Positions 28,851 to 36,777 of a stretch of 39,731 bases of DNA are shown here, piece after piece. Every line of letters starts with the position of its first letter. Position 1 is the first letter of the stretch. The stretch comes from Streptomyces montanisoli. Its GTDB lineage: Bacteria; Actinomycetota; Actinomycetes; Streptomycetales; Streptomycetaceae. The notes under the pieces are model-generated. The model worked only from the letters and a program-made list of their open reading frames with translations. It did not search any database and was not told where the DNA came from. The stretch spans positions 1 through 39,731 of the forward strand of contig NZ_JAGIQL010000051.1 of NCBI RefSeq assembly GCF_017813245.1, in the 5' to 3' direction. A program made the position numbers and the translations under genes.

Positions 28851-29848
28851 CGCGTGCTCCGCCGGTGCGACGCGGGGACCGCGGTGGTGTCCATGGTGCC
28901 TGCCGCGATCTCGGCGCCGCTCTGGTGGAAGGAGACCCTGTGGACGGCGGTGCCGTCGTCGCGCCGGCCCTCCGGCCTGGCGTTGACCGTCGTCGGTGCG
29001 TCGAGTTCGGCGAACCGGGAGAAGGCGAGACCGAATCCGGCGACCGCGGTCGTGTTCGGGGAGTGCCCGAGGAGCTCGGAGCCGGCGAGCAGGCACGCCT
29101 GCCGTGCGGCTTCGGTGAGGACCATTCCCGGCAGGTGGTCCTGCGCGTGGTCGAACATGCTCGCGTTGTCGCTCGGCACGCGCACCCCGGCCGTGACGCT
29201 CTCCCCGTCCCGTACCGGGTCGACGAGCAGCGCGTTCACCGGGTTCGTCCTGCCGACCTCGCCCGGCGCGGTGGTCGCCCGGGTGAGGGGCACGTCGTCG
29301 GACGAGACGGGCGCGCTGCCGCGCCTCCCCGAGCGCACGACGGAGTAGGCGGCGGAGGACAGGTAGCCGACCTCCAGGTGGACGTCGCCGACCGGTTCGC
29401 CCGAGACGAGCAGGCGGATGTCGTACGTCACCGCGCGGGCGGGCACCGAAGCCCCGAGGGGGCAGTCCGTCGTCACGTCCATGGTCAGCTCGGCCGGGTC
29501 GCAGGCATGGGCGGCGAACAGCCCGGGCAGCCGCATGGACCACGATTTCAGGACGAACTTGGTGTCGTCGCCCACCCCGAGGTGGACGTGCGCGCCGTAG
29601 GTCTCGGCCTGCCGCGCGCACTCGAGGAGCAGGATCGGGTCGATGGCGGTGTGCCCGGCGTGGTCGGTGAAGTAGGCGTGGGAGGAGGGCAGTTGCGCGC
29701 CCGCCAGGAAGCGGTTGTCACCCGCTGACTCGGTGTCGGTCAGAAACACCTCCGACAGCGCACGGCGGTGCAGCAACCGCCGGTCGACGGACCGGACGAA
29801 CCGCAACTCGCGCGCTTCCGGAAGGAAAGCACTCGTGGACACCGTCAT
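28847..29848 (-). CDS. AfsA/ScbA family protein (butyrolactone synthase-like)
   Basis: This is a 333-residue protein with the two tandem AfsA hot-dog domains. In the first, RRALSEVFLTD is followed by SSHAYFTDHAGHTAIDPILL and LECARQAETYGAH. In the second, FDHAQDHLPGMVLTEAARQA gives the matching DH...P...EA.RQ signature. AfsA enzymes transfer a beta-ketoacyl group from ACP to the hydroxyl of dihydroxyacetone phosphate, giving an ester that cyclises to a butenolide phosphate. Both signature halves are intact. ATG start with only a distant GAGAGGGG. It is the first gene of the KAS/ACP operon and overlaps KAS III by 4 bases. No butyrolactone receptor gene is in view, so the product may be an end metabolite rather than a hormone (inference). 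Confidence 0.9.
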   Translation of the reverse strand: MTVSTSAFLPEARELRFVRSVDRRLLHRRALSEVFLTDTESAGDNRFLAGAQLPSSHAYFTDHAGHTAIDPILLLECARQAETYGAHVHLGVGDDTKFVLKSWSMRLPGLFAAHACDPAELTMDVTTDCPLGASVPARAVTYDIRLLVSGEPVGDVHLEVGYLSSAAYSVVRSGRRGSAPVSSDDVPLTRATTAPGEVGRTNPVNALLVDPVRDGESVTAGVRVPSDNASMFDHAQDHLPGMVLTEAARQACLLAGSELLGHSPNTTAVAGFGLAFSRFAELDAPTTVNARPEGRRDDGTAVHRVSFHQSGAEIAAGTMDTTAVPASHRRSTR

Positions 29849-30050
29849 CGACGGAAAACCCCTCTCTGAATACCCGGCAGGCCGGGGCAGCCGCGGTCCC
29901 CCGTCCCCGCGCGGCCGGCACCGTGGGTGCGGCCTGCGGAGTCGTTCGCGGCTGACGAGAGGAGAAGCTAACGGGCGGCCCTTTCATCTCACTGTCGGCA
30001 GGAGTAAGGCCCCGCCGGCCGAGGCCAAGTCCGGGAAGTCCTGCGCCGGT
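29849..30050 (-). promoter_or_regulatory. Leader and presumed promoter of the AfsA-KAS operon
   Basis: This 202-base spacer separates the response-regulator stop from the AfsA-like start on the same strand. It holds a hairpin with arms GGCCGGCACC (29913-29922) and GGTGCGGCC (29926-29934), one base bulged. No 22-bp palindrome like the autoregulatory elements bound by butyrolactone receptors is recognisable. I see no convincing -10/-35 pair. Confidence 0.35.
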
Positions 30051-30695
30051 TCAGGCCTGCAGGTAGGCCAGGACCGCCAGGACCCGCCGGTTGTCCTCCT
30101 CGGACCTGCGCAGCCCGAGCTTGGCGAAGATGTTGTTGCTGTGCTTGGACACGGCCTTCTCCGTCACGAACATGCGTGCCGCGATCGCGGCGTTGGTGCG
30201 GCCCTCGGCCATCAGCGACAGCACCTCGCGCTCGCGCGGGGTGAGTGCCCGCAGCGGTTCGTCGTCCTCGTGCCTGGCCAGCAGTGACGCGACCACGTCC
30301 GGGTCCATCACCGTCCCGCCCGCGGCGACCCGGCGCACCGCGTCGATGAACTGCCCGACGTCCGACACCCGGTCCTTGAGCAGGTAGCCGACCGCGCCCG
30401 CCCGGTCGGACATCAACTCGCGGGCGTAGAGCTGCTCCACGTACTGCGAGAGCATCAGCACGGGGAGGCCGGGGAACCGCGCACGGGCGTCGATCGCGGC
30501 GCGCAGTCCCTCGTCGGTGAACGTCGGCGGCAGCCGCACGTCGACGACGGACACGTCAGGCCGGTGCGTGCGCAGCGCCCGCGCCAGGGACGGGCCGTTG
30601 TCCACCGCCTCGACGACCTCGAACCCGTAGGCCTGGAGGATCCGGATCAGCCCGTCGCGCAGCAGGGCCAGGTCCTCGGCTACGACAACTCGCAT
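30051..30695 (-). CDS. LuxR/NarL-family response regulator
   Basis: This is a 214-residue response regulator. The receiver domain has acids in VVVAEDLALLRDGL, phospho-acceptor D52 in VSVVDVRLPPTFTDEG and Lys in GYLLKDRVSDVG. The GerE-type helix-turn-helix is RALTPREREVLSLMAEGRTN followed by AAIAARMFVTEKAVSKHSNN. The RLPPTFTDEG segment is typical of the actinobacterial subgroup paired with large sensor kinases. ATG start lies inside the kinase gene with a 16-base overlap. It probably controls the divergent hydrolase-MMPL genes beyond the kinase (inference); it could also affect the AfsA operon just downstream. Confidence 0.92.
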   Translation of the reverse strand: MRVVVAEDLALLRDGLIRILQAYGFEVVEAVDNGPSLARALRTHRPDVSVVDVRLPPTFTDEGLRAAIDARARFPGLPVLMLSQYVEQLYARELMSDRAGAVGYLLKDRVSDVGQFIDAVRRVAAGGTVMDPDVVASLLARHEDDEPLRALTPREREVLSLMAEGRTNAAIAARMFVTEKAVSKHSNNIFAKLGLRRSEEDNRRVLAVLAYLQA

Positions 30696-31999
30696 GGCAG
30701 CGACATCCTCACGTCGGTCGGTCCGCCGGCCGGGCTGTCGATGCCGACGGTCCCGTCGAACGCGCTCAGCCGCCGGGCGACGCCGAGCAGCCCGGTGCCG
30801 CCATCGAAGGATGCCCCGCCGCGGCCGTCGTCGCTGACGAGGATACTCAGCCGGCCCGCGCCGCCCGCGGTCCGCTCGTACTCCAGCCGGATCGCGATGC
30901 GGCGGGCATGGGCGTGTTTGACCGCGTTGGCCAGGGCCTCGGCGACCGCGAAGTAGGCCGCCGACTCCACGGCGGCCGGCAGCCGCCCGGGGACGCGGAC
31001 GTCGACCGTGGTGGGCACCGGGTTGCCGAGTGCCAGGGCCTGGATCGCCCCGTCCAGTCCGCGGTCGGCCAGCACCGGCGGGTGGATGCCCCGCGCCAGG
31101 TCCCGCAGCTCCGTCAGCGCCGCCGAGGTCGATTCCCGTGCCTCGGCCAGCAGGCCCGCCACCGCCCGCGGGTCCTGCGCCAGCAACTGCTCCGCCAGCC
31201 CCAGGCTCATCCCGAGCGACGCCAGGCGTGCCTGCGCGCCGTCGTGCAGATCCCGTTCGATGCGGCGCAGCTCACTGGCCTGGCTGTCGACGGTCTCGGC
31301 CCGCGAGGCCGCCAGCTGCGCCACCCGAACCCGCAGCCGCGCCTGCTCGGTGGGGGCGAGCAGTGAGCGGATCACCCACGCGTTCAGCCGCGCCAGCGGC
31401 ACCGCGCTGACGTACCAGAGGACGAGGAGCGCCAGGCCGAGCGGGACCATGACGAACGATGCCCCGACGCTCCCCAGGTGCACGTAGGGGCCGAACGGGG
31501 TACGGAACACCTGCGCCGGGGTCAGGGCGAACTCCAACGGATACAGCAGGTAGAACACCCCGGCCGCGGAGATCAGGAACGAACCGCCGGCGGTGAACCA
31601 TCCGGTCACCGAGTCGACCGCGAGCCAGAGCCAGTCGCGCCACGTCGCCGGATCCCTGAGGACGACCCCGAGTCTGGTCAGCCAGTTGCCCTCCGGGATC
31701 GGCAGGTAGGGGGCGGCGACCGGCTCGCCCGTCCACCGGCCCGCCCACGCGCGGTGCCGATCCGCGAACCATCGGACCGCCACCGTCGCCAGCAGGGTCA
31801 CCGGCAGCCCGGCCCCCATCAGGACAAGACCCGCGGCCGTGCTCCACAGCAGCAGCAGGGCGAAGGCCACCGCCGAGGCCATCAGCAGCACCAGCGACCA
31901 GCCGAGCAGTTCCAGGCGCACCGCGAGACCCGCGCGCGGGGCACGTCCGGCCGGGACACGGCCGGACGGCCTGGGTACACCGGGGGCGGGACCGGTCAT
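30680..31999 (-). CDS. NarL-type sensor histidine kinase with N-terminal membrane sensor
   Basis: This is a sensor kinase of about 439 residues. Two hydrophobic segments near 25-75 and a second group near 120-235 frame a loop with WRDWLWLAVDSVTGWF, the pattern of the actinobacterial membrane sensor domain. The phosphorylation box is RRIERDLHDGAQARLASLGM, with His near residue 250. AVAEALANAVKHAHA is the N box, LVSDDGRGGAS the G1 box and GTGLLGVARRLSAFDG the G2 box, all intact. Two starts are possible, GTG at 32008 and ATG at 31999, neither with a clear ribosome site. The response regulator overlaps its end by 16 bases. The gene is divergent from the lipoprotein hydrolase. Confidence 0.9.
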   Translation of the reverse strand: MTGPAPGVPRPSGRVPAGRAPRAGLAVRLELLGWSLVLLMASAVAFALLLLWSTAAGLVLMGAGLPVTLLATVAVRWFADRHRAWAGRWTGEPVAAPYLPIPEGNWLTRLGVVLRDPATWRDWLWLAVDSVTGWFTAGGSFLISAAGVFYLLYPLEFALTPAQVFRTPFGPYVHLGSVGASFVMVPLGLALLVLWYVSAVPLARLNAWVIRSLLAPTEQARLRVRVAQLAASRAETVDSQASELRRIERDLHDGAQARLASLGMSLGLAEQLLAQDPRAVAGLLAEARESTSAALTELRDLARGIHPPVLADRGLDGAIQALALGNPVPTTVDVRVPGRLPAAVESAAYFAVAEALANAVKHAHARRIAIRLEYERTAGGAGRLSILVSDDGRGGASFDGGTGLLGVARRLSAFDGTVGIDSPAGGPTDVRMSLPCELS

Positions 32000-32067
32000 G
32001 AGGTGCACGTCATCGTGGTGCGGATCGAGGTCATACCCTCATCCTGCCGGTCCCTCCCCCCGCGCAC

Positions 32068-32097
32068 AGTGGGGTTTTGCCCACCCCACTCGGGGTT
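32068..32097. promoter_or_regulatory. Candidate operator between the two-component pair and the MMPL operon
   Basis: Perfect 8-bp arms AGTGGGGT (32068-32075) and ACCCCACT (32083-32090) surround a 7-base loop. GGGGTT recurs at 32071 and 32092, 21 bases apart, two helical turns. It sits in the 167-base divergent spacer, the natural place for the local response regulator to bind. Confidence 0.45.
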
Positions 32098-32175
32098 CCA
32101 CCACCCGTGTCAGGGACCGGCGCTCCCAGCAGAGTCGAACACGTCGATGAGAACACCAGTCGCTGGGAGACCACC

Positions 32176-33126
32176 ATGACCGCCAACACGCACCGCCCGA
32201 CCAGGACACGCCGCACAGCGATCGCCGTGGGCGTGGCGGCGGCCCTCACCGGGATCCTCGCGGGCTGCGGCCACGACGGCACCGCCGCCGCGTCACACTC
32301 CGCGGCGTCACACCCCGCCACCTCCCACTCCGCCGCGAGCACACCGGCCCGGCCTGCGTCCGGGCTGCACATGGTCACCAACCACGGACACAAGCTGGCC
32401 TTCCACGTCACCGCCGGGCGCCTGCCCGCGATCGTCCTGGACGCCGGCGGCGGCAACGACTCCTCGTACTGGAAGGACATCGTCCCCGACCTGGCCAGGA
32501 AGACCGGCTCCGAGATCATCACCTACGACCGTGCCGGGATGGGCGCCAGCGACCCCGTCCCAGGACCGTGGAAGGCCCAGAACGCCGTCTCGGACCTGGA
32601 GGCCGGGCTGAACAAGCTCGGCGCCACCCACGACGTGATCCTCGTGGCCCACTCGGAGGCCGGGGAGATCGCCACCTATGCCGCCCGTAAGGACCCCGGC
32701 CGGTTCGCGGGGGCCGTACTCGTCGATGCGAGCCTCCCGCAGTTCAGCACCGACACCGAGATCGCCCGTGTCGCCGCCGCCACCCAGGCGCAGCTCGAGG
32801 CGATCAAGGCGAAGAAGGACACGTCCGTCACCAAGGCGGACCGCCAACTGCTCGCCGTGGCCGCCGACTACGTCGCGGACCAGCGCGCCTACCACCGGAT
32901 CTCCTGGCCCGCGAGCGTCCCCGCCACCGTGATCGTCTCCGCGAAGACGCCGTTCCCGACCTCACCGCCCGACGCCCAGGCGTGGCGCGCCGCGCAGGCC
33001 GAGTTCGCCGGGGCGGCGCCCAACCGGACCCTCGTCACGGCGGCCCACAGCTCCCACGACATCCCCCTCGACCGCCCCGGCCTCGTGGAGGCCCGGATCG
33101 CGGCCATGGTGAAGACCGCCCGCTGA
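32176..33126 (+). CDS. Lipoprotein alpha/beta hydrolase
   Basis: This is an exported alpha/beta hydrolase of 316 residues. The N-terminus has Arg residues, a hydrophobic run (AIAVGVAAALTGILAGC) and a lipobox LAGC with Cys31, so it should be anchored to the outer face of the membrane. A Ser/His/Ala-rich linker of pentapeptide-like repeats (about residues 40-56) precedes the catalytic domain. PAIVLDAGGGNDSSYW is the oxyanion region, ITYDRAGMGASDP a conserved turn and LVAHSEAGEIA the nucleophile elbow (Ser160). AHSSHDIPLDRPGLV holds the His. ATG start with GGGAGA 5 bases upstream. The MMPL gene follows after 47 bases and shares its direction. A role in envelope lipid handling with that transporter is inferred. 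Confidence 0.87.
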   Translation: MTANTHRPTRTRRTAIAVGVAAALTGILAGCGHDGTAAASHSAASHPATSHSAASTPARPASGLHMVTNHGHKLAFHVTAGRLPAIVLDAGGGNDSSYWKDIVPDLARKTGSEIITYDRAGMGASDPVPGPWKAQNAVSDLEAGLNKLGATHDVILVAHSEAGEIATYAARKDPGRFAGAVLVDASLPQFSTDTEIARVAAATQAQLEAIKAKKDTSVTKADRQLLAVAADYVADQRAYHRISWPASVPATVIVSAKTPFPTSPPDAQAWRAAQAEFAGAAPNRTLVTAAHSSHDIPLDRPGLVEARIAAMVKTAR

Positions 33127-33173
33127 CGAACCCGTCCCGCTTCCTGTCCTCCGATTCCCAGGAGCGCTCTGCC

Positions 33174-35681
33174 ATGTCCGCAATCGCGCGATGGTGCTTC
33201 CGGCACCGGTTCACCGTCGTCACGCTCTGGGTCGCGACCCTGGTCGCGGTCGCCGTCCCGTACCTGATGCTCGGCTCCGGCTACAACAACGCGTTCGACC
33301 TGCCCGGCATGGAGTCCACCAAGGCCCAGAGCCTGTTGCGGGCCCACACGCCCGCGCAGGCCGGCGACAGCGACCAGATCGTGATCCACACCAGGCACGG
33401 GTCGGTCCGTGACCCCGCGGTCCGCCGCAAGGTGGCCCCGATGCTGACCGAGGTCGCCGCGCTGCCGTCGGTCGCCTCCGTCCAGTCCATGTACGGTGCG
33501 GCCGGCGCCGGCCGGATCAGCCCCGACGGGGCCACCGCCTACGCCACGGTGACGTTCGACGCGCAGGGCGACCAGGTGCCCGTCGCGGACACCGACCGGG
33601 TGATCCGCACCGCGCAGTCCGTCGCCGGCCCCGATATGCGGGTGGAACTGGGCGGCGTGGCGGTCACCGACGCGACCGGCACCTCGACGCCGAGCACCGA
33701 GTACATCGGCATCCTGGCCGCGGGTGTCATCCTGTTCGTCGCCTTCGGCTCCCTGCTCGGGATGATCGTGCCCCTGCTGGTGGCGATCGCCGGCGTCGGC
33801 ACCGGAATGATCACCGTCGGCCTGCTCTCGCGGGTCACCACCATCGGCACCATCGCCCCGACCGTCGCCGCCCTCATCGGCCTGGGTGTCGGCATCGACT
33901 ACGCCCTGTTCATCGTCACCCGCTACCGCGGCGCCCTGCGGGAGGGGTCGGCTCCGCAGGACGCCGCGGTGCGGGCCCTGAACACCTCAGGACGCGCCGT
34001 CCTGTTCGCCGGCGGCACCGTGATCACCGCCCTCCTCGGCATGCTCGTCCTCGGCATCACGCCTCTGACCGGGATCGGTATCGCCGCCGCCGGCACCGTG
34101 CTGTTCACTGTCCTCGCCTCAGTCACCCTGCTCCCGGCCCTGCTCGGTGTGTTCGGTGGCCGCCTGATCACCCGCCGGCAACGCCGGCGCCTGGCCGCCG
34201 GCGGCCCGCAGGCGCACCCCGCCGGTGACGGGTTCTGGGGCCGCTGGGCCGACTTCGTCGCCCACCGCAAGGCCGCGCTCAGCGTCGTGGCGCTCCTGGT
34301 CATCGCCGTGCTGTCCCTGCCCACCCTGTCCCTGCGGCTGGGTGCGGCCGACGCCGGCAACGACCCAGCCGGCACCACCACCCGGCAGGCCTACGACCTG
34401 CTCGCCGACGGCTTCGGACCGGGCTCCAACGGCCCGCTGGTCCTGGTCACTCCCCTGCACGGGCCCGCCGACGCGGCCGCGCTTGGCGGCCTCGCCGCCA
34501 CCATCCGGCACACCCCGGGTGTCGCTTCGGTGCGGACCGCCCCCATCACCGCCGCGACCACACTCGGCGTCATCGACGTCGTCCCCACCGGCGCGCCCCA
34601 GGACCAGGCCACCAGCGACCTGCTCGGCCACCTGCGCCATGACGTCATCCCCGCCGCCGAGAAGAACACCGATCTGGACGTCCATGTCGGGGGCGCCACC
34701 GCCACGAGCGACGACTTCGCCCACGTCCTGACCGGCAAACTCCCGCTCTTCCTCACCATCGTCCTCGCCTTCGGATGCCTGCTGCTGATGATCGCGTTCC
34801 GCAGTGTCGTCATCCCGCTGACCGCGGCGGTGATGAACCTGCTCGCCTCCGCGGCGTCCTTCGGCGTCGTCGTCGCCGTCTTCCAGTGGGGCGCGGGCTC
34901 GGAACTCCTCGGCGCGGGCAAGGCCGGCCCGGTCGAGTCGATCCTGCCGGTGATCATGCTGGCCATCCTCTTCGGCCTCTCGATGGACTACCAGGTCTTC
35001 CTGGTCAGCCGGATGCACGAGGACTGGCTGCACACCAAGGACAACCACCACGCCGTCCGCGCCGGGCAGGCCGGCACCGGACGCATGATCACCGCCGCCG
35101 CCCTCATCATGGTCTGCGTCTTCATGGCCTTCGTCTTCGGCGGTCAGCGCACGATCGCCGAATTCGGCGTCGGCCTCGCCACAGCGGTGGCCATCGACGC
35201 CTTCGTCCTGCGCACCGTCCTCGTCCCGGCGCTCATGCACCTGTTCGGCAGGGCCAACTGGTGGCTGCCCGCCTGGCTCGACCGCATCCTGCCCCGGCTC
35301 AGCATCGAGGGTGCGCCGGCTCAGGCCCCCGCCCCCATCGTTGAGGCAACACCGGCGGCGGACCGCCCGCGCCCGCTTCCGCTTCCTCGCCCGCTTCCGG
35401 CGGCCCGGGAGCACAGGAAGAACGCCCACGCCCAGCCCCGCCCGAAGTCGCTCACCACCGCCTACGCCTGGTGGTTCTTCCTCGGCCTCTTCGGTGCCCA
35501 CCACTTCTACCTCGGCAGGCACCGCCTCGGCCTGCTCCACCTCTGCACAGCGGGCATCTGCGGACTCGGCTGGCTCGCAGACCCGTTCCTCCTGCCCCGC
35601 CAGGTCCGCGCCGCCAACGACAGGCTGCCCGCCGGGAGACCGCGCCGGCCGGACCCGCGTATCCCCACCCCAGCGGGGTGA
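33174..35681 (+). CDS. MMPL/RND-type lipid transporter fused to a C-terminal TM2 domain
   Basis: This is an 835-residue membrane transporter of the MMPL (RND) family, which moves lipids or glycolipids across the envelope. It has the standard plan of two halves: one helix, a large outer domain, then five helices. SLLGMIVPLLVAIAGVGTGM and GLGVGIDYALFIVTRYR (with the Asp-Tyr pair) lie in the first half. LFGLSMDYQVFLVSRMHEDW with FGVGLATAVAIDAFVLRTVL lie in the second. After a Pro/Arg linker (about 725-755) comes a TM2 domain at about 762-825: YAWWFFLGLFGAHHFYLGRH, then LGLLHLCTAGICGLGWLADP. TM2 domains are normally separate or joined to other soluble parts. ATG start with AGGAG about 9 bases upstream. 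It follows the lipoprotein hydrolase and is divergent from the two-component pair. Confidence 0.92.
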   Translation: MSAIARWCFRHRFTVVTLWVATLVAVAVPYLMLGSGYNNAFDLPGMESTKAQSLLRAHTPAQAGDSDQIVIHTRHGSVRDPAVRRKVAPMLTEVAALPSVASVQSMYGAAGAGRISPDGATAYATVTFDAQGDQVPVADTDRVIRTAQSVAGPDMRVELGGVAVTDATGTSTPSTEYIGILAAGVILFVAFGSLLGMIVPLLVAIAGVGTGMITVGLLSRVTTIGTIAPTVAALIGLGVGIDYALFIVTRYRGALREGSAPQDAAVRALNTSGRAVLFAGGTVITALLGMLVLGITPLTGIGIAAAGTVLFTVLASVTLLPALLGVFGGRLITRRQRRRLAAGGPQAHPAGDGFWGRWADFVAHRKAALSVVALLVIAVLSLPTLSLRLGAADAGNDPAGTTTRQAYDLLADGFGPGSNGPLVLVTPLHGPADAAALGGLAATIRHTPGVASVRTAPITAATTLGVIDVVPTGAPQDQATSDLLGHLRHDVIPAAEKNTDLDVHVGGATATSDDFAHVLTGKLPLFLTIVLAFGCLLLMIAFRSVVIPLTAAVMNLLASAASFGVVVAVFQWGAGSELLGAGKAGPVESILPVIMLAILFGLSMDYQVFLVSRMHEDWLHTKDNHHAVRAGQAGTGRMITAAALIMVCVFMAFVFGGQRTIAEFGVGLATAVAIDAFVLRTVLVPALMHLFGRANWWLPAWLDRILPRLSIEGAPAQAPAPIVEATPAADRPRPLPLPRPLPAAREHRKNAHAQPRPKSLTTAYAWWFFLGLFGAHHFYLGRHRLGLLHLCTAGICGLGWLADPFLLPRQVRAANDRLPAGRPRRPDPRIPTPAG

Positions 35682-35716
35682 GGTACGGATCGCCGCGGGT
35701 GCGCATACTCGGCACC

Positions 35717-36742
35717 ATGAACAAGCACGGGCAACTCGCCGACTTCCTCCAGGCACGCCGGGGCCTCCTGCGGCCCGAGGACGTCGGGCTGCCGTCAGCC
35801 GTTGTCGTCGCCGCGGCAGCCCTCGGCGCCGCCGTGCCGGCCGACGCCTCGCCGGCGGCCCGCGGGCCGCTGACCGATGTGCGGATCTCCGACCACTTCG
35901 ACCTGGACGCCGGCCAGATGCCGGAGAACGTCGCCCTGCTCCCCGACGGCACTGCCGACGTCACCTTCGCCGGCGCCCGCCAGGTCGCCCAGATCTCCCC
36001 CCATGGCGCGACGCGTGTCCTGGCGACGCTGCCCGCGCCCGCGGACGGCGGCGGCAACACGCCCGTCCTCGGTTTCGCCCTGACCACCGGCATCGTCCGC
36101 ACCGGCGACGGCACCCTGTACGTGCTGTACGCGACGGGCACCGCCGACCTGACGGGGCTGTGGCGGATACGTCCAGGGCACGCCCCGCGGCGCATCGCCG
36201 CGCTGCCCGCCGACGGCCTGCCCAACGGGCTGGCGCTGGACCCGCGCACCAAGCCGCTCTACATCACCGACTCGGTGCTCGGCACGGTGTGGACCGTCCC
36301 CACCACCGGCGGCACGCCCACCGCATGGTCCACCGCTCCCGAGCTCTCCTCCACCGGGTTCCTCGGAGTCAACGGCGCGAAGTTCCACAACGGCGCGCTG
36401 TGGGTGACCAACCTCGACCGGGGCACACTGCTGCGCATCCCCGTCGGCCCCCACAACCGCGCCGGAGCACCGCAGGTCAGGGCGTCAGGCCTGGTGGGCC
36501 TGGACGACTTCACCTTCACCGGACGCGGCAACCAGGTCCTGGCGGCGCTCAACGGCCCCAACAAGGTCGTGCGCATCCTCCCCGACGGCACGGCGACCAC
36601 ACTGCTGGACGCCGCCGACGGACTGCAGGGCCCCACGTCCGTCGCACTGCACGGCGACGACCTGGACGTGTTCAGCGCCGCATACACCACGAAGACCGAC
36701 CCCAACCTGCTGCGCGCGCACCTGCGCGGCGGTCGCCGGTGA
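35717..36742 (+). CDS. SMP-30-like beta-propeller protein with XRE-regulator-like N-terminus
   Basis: This is a 341-residue protein. Residues from about 50 on form a six-bladed propeller of the SMP-30/gluconolactonase/NHL type (MPENVALLPDGTADVTFAGA, LPNGLALDPRTKPLYITDSV, LDDFTFTGRGNQVLAALNG). The first 26 residues, with QLADFLQARRGLLRPEDVGL, match the opening of MmyB-type XRE regulators, such as the intact one encoded at 36778-37638 (ELGAFLRSRRARIRPADVGL). The match stops exactly at Gly-Leu-Pro. It continues with a typical export signal core, SAVVVAAAALGAAVPADASP. So a regulator N-terminus is joined in frame to a secreted protein that has lost its own start. No alternative ATG or GTG in a sensible position lies at the junction. 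Whether it is still exported is unclear. Confidence 0.8.
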   Translation: MNKHGQLADFLQARRGLLRPEDVGLPSAVVVAAAALGAAVPADASPAARGPLTDVRISDHFDLDAGQMPENVALLPDGTADVTFAGARQVAQISPHGATRVLATLPAPADGGGNTPVLGFALTTGIVRTGDGTLYVLYATGTADLTGLWRIRPGHAPRRIAALPADGLPNGLALDPRTKPLYITDSVLGTVWTVPTTGGTPTAWSTAPELSSTGFLGVNGAKFHNGALWVTNLDRGTLLRIPVGPHNRAGAPQVRASGLVGLDDFTFTGRGNQVLAALNGPNKVVRILPDGTATTLLDAADGLQGPTSVALHGDDLDVFSAAYTTKTDPNLLRAHLRGGRR

Positions 36743-36777
36743 GGGTCTGAGCCCATGCGGTCCGCGGGTGAGGCCCG

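Noticed and set aside
29849..30050. Butyrolactone-receptor operator upstream of the AfsA-like gene
   Set aside because: No 22-bp palindrome of the known type was found, and no TetR-family receptor gene is in the window.
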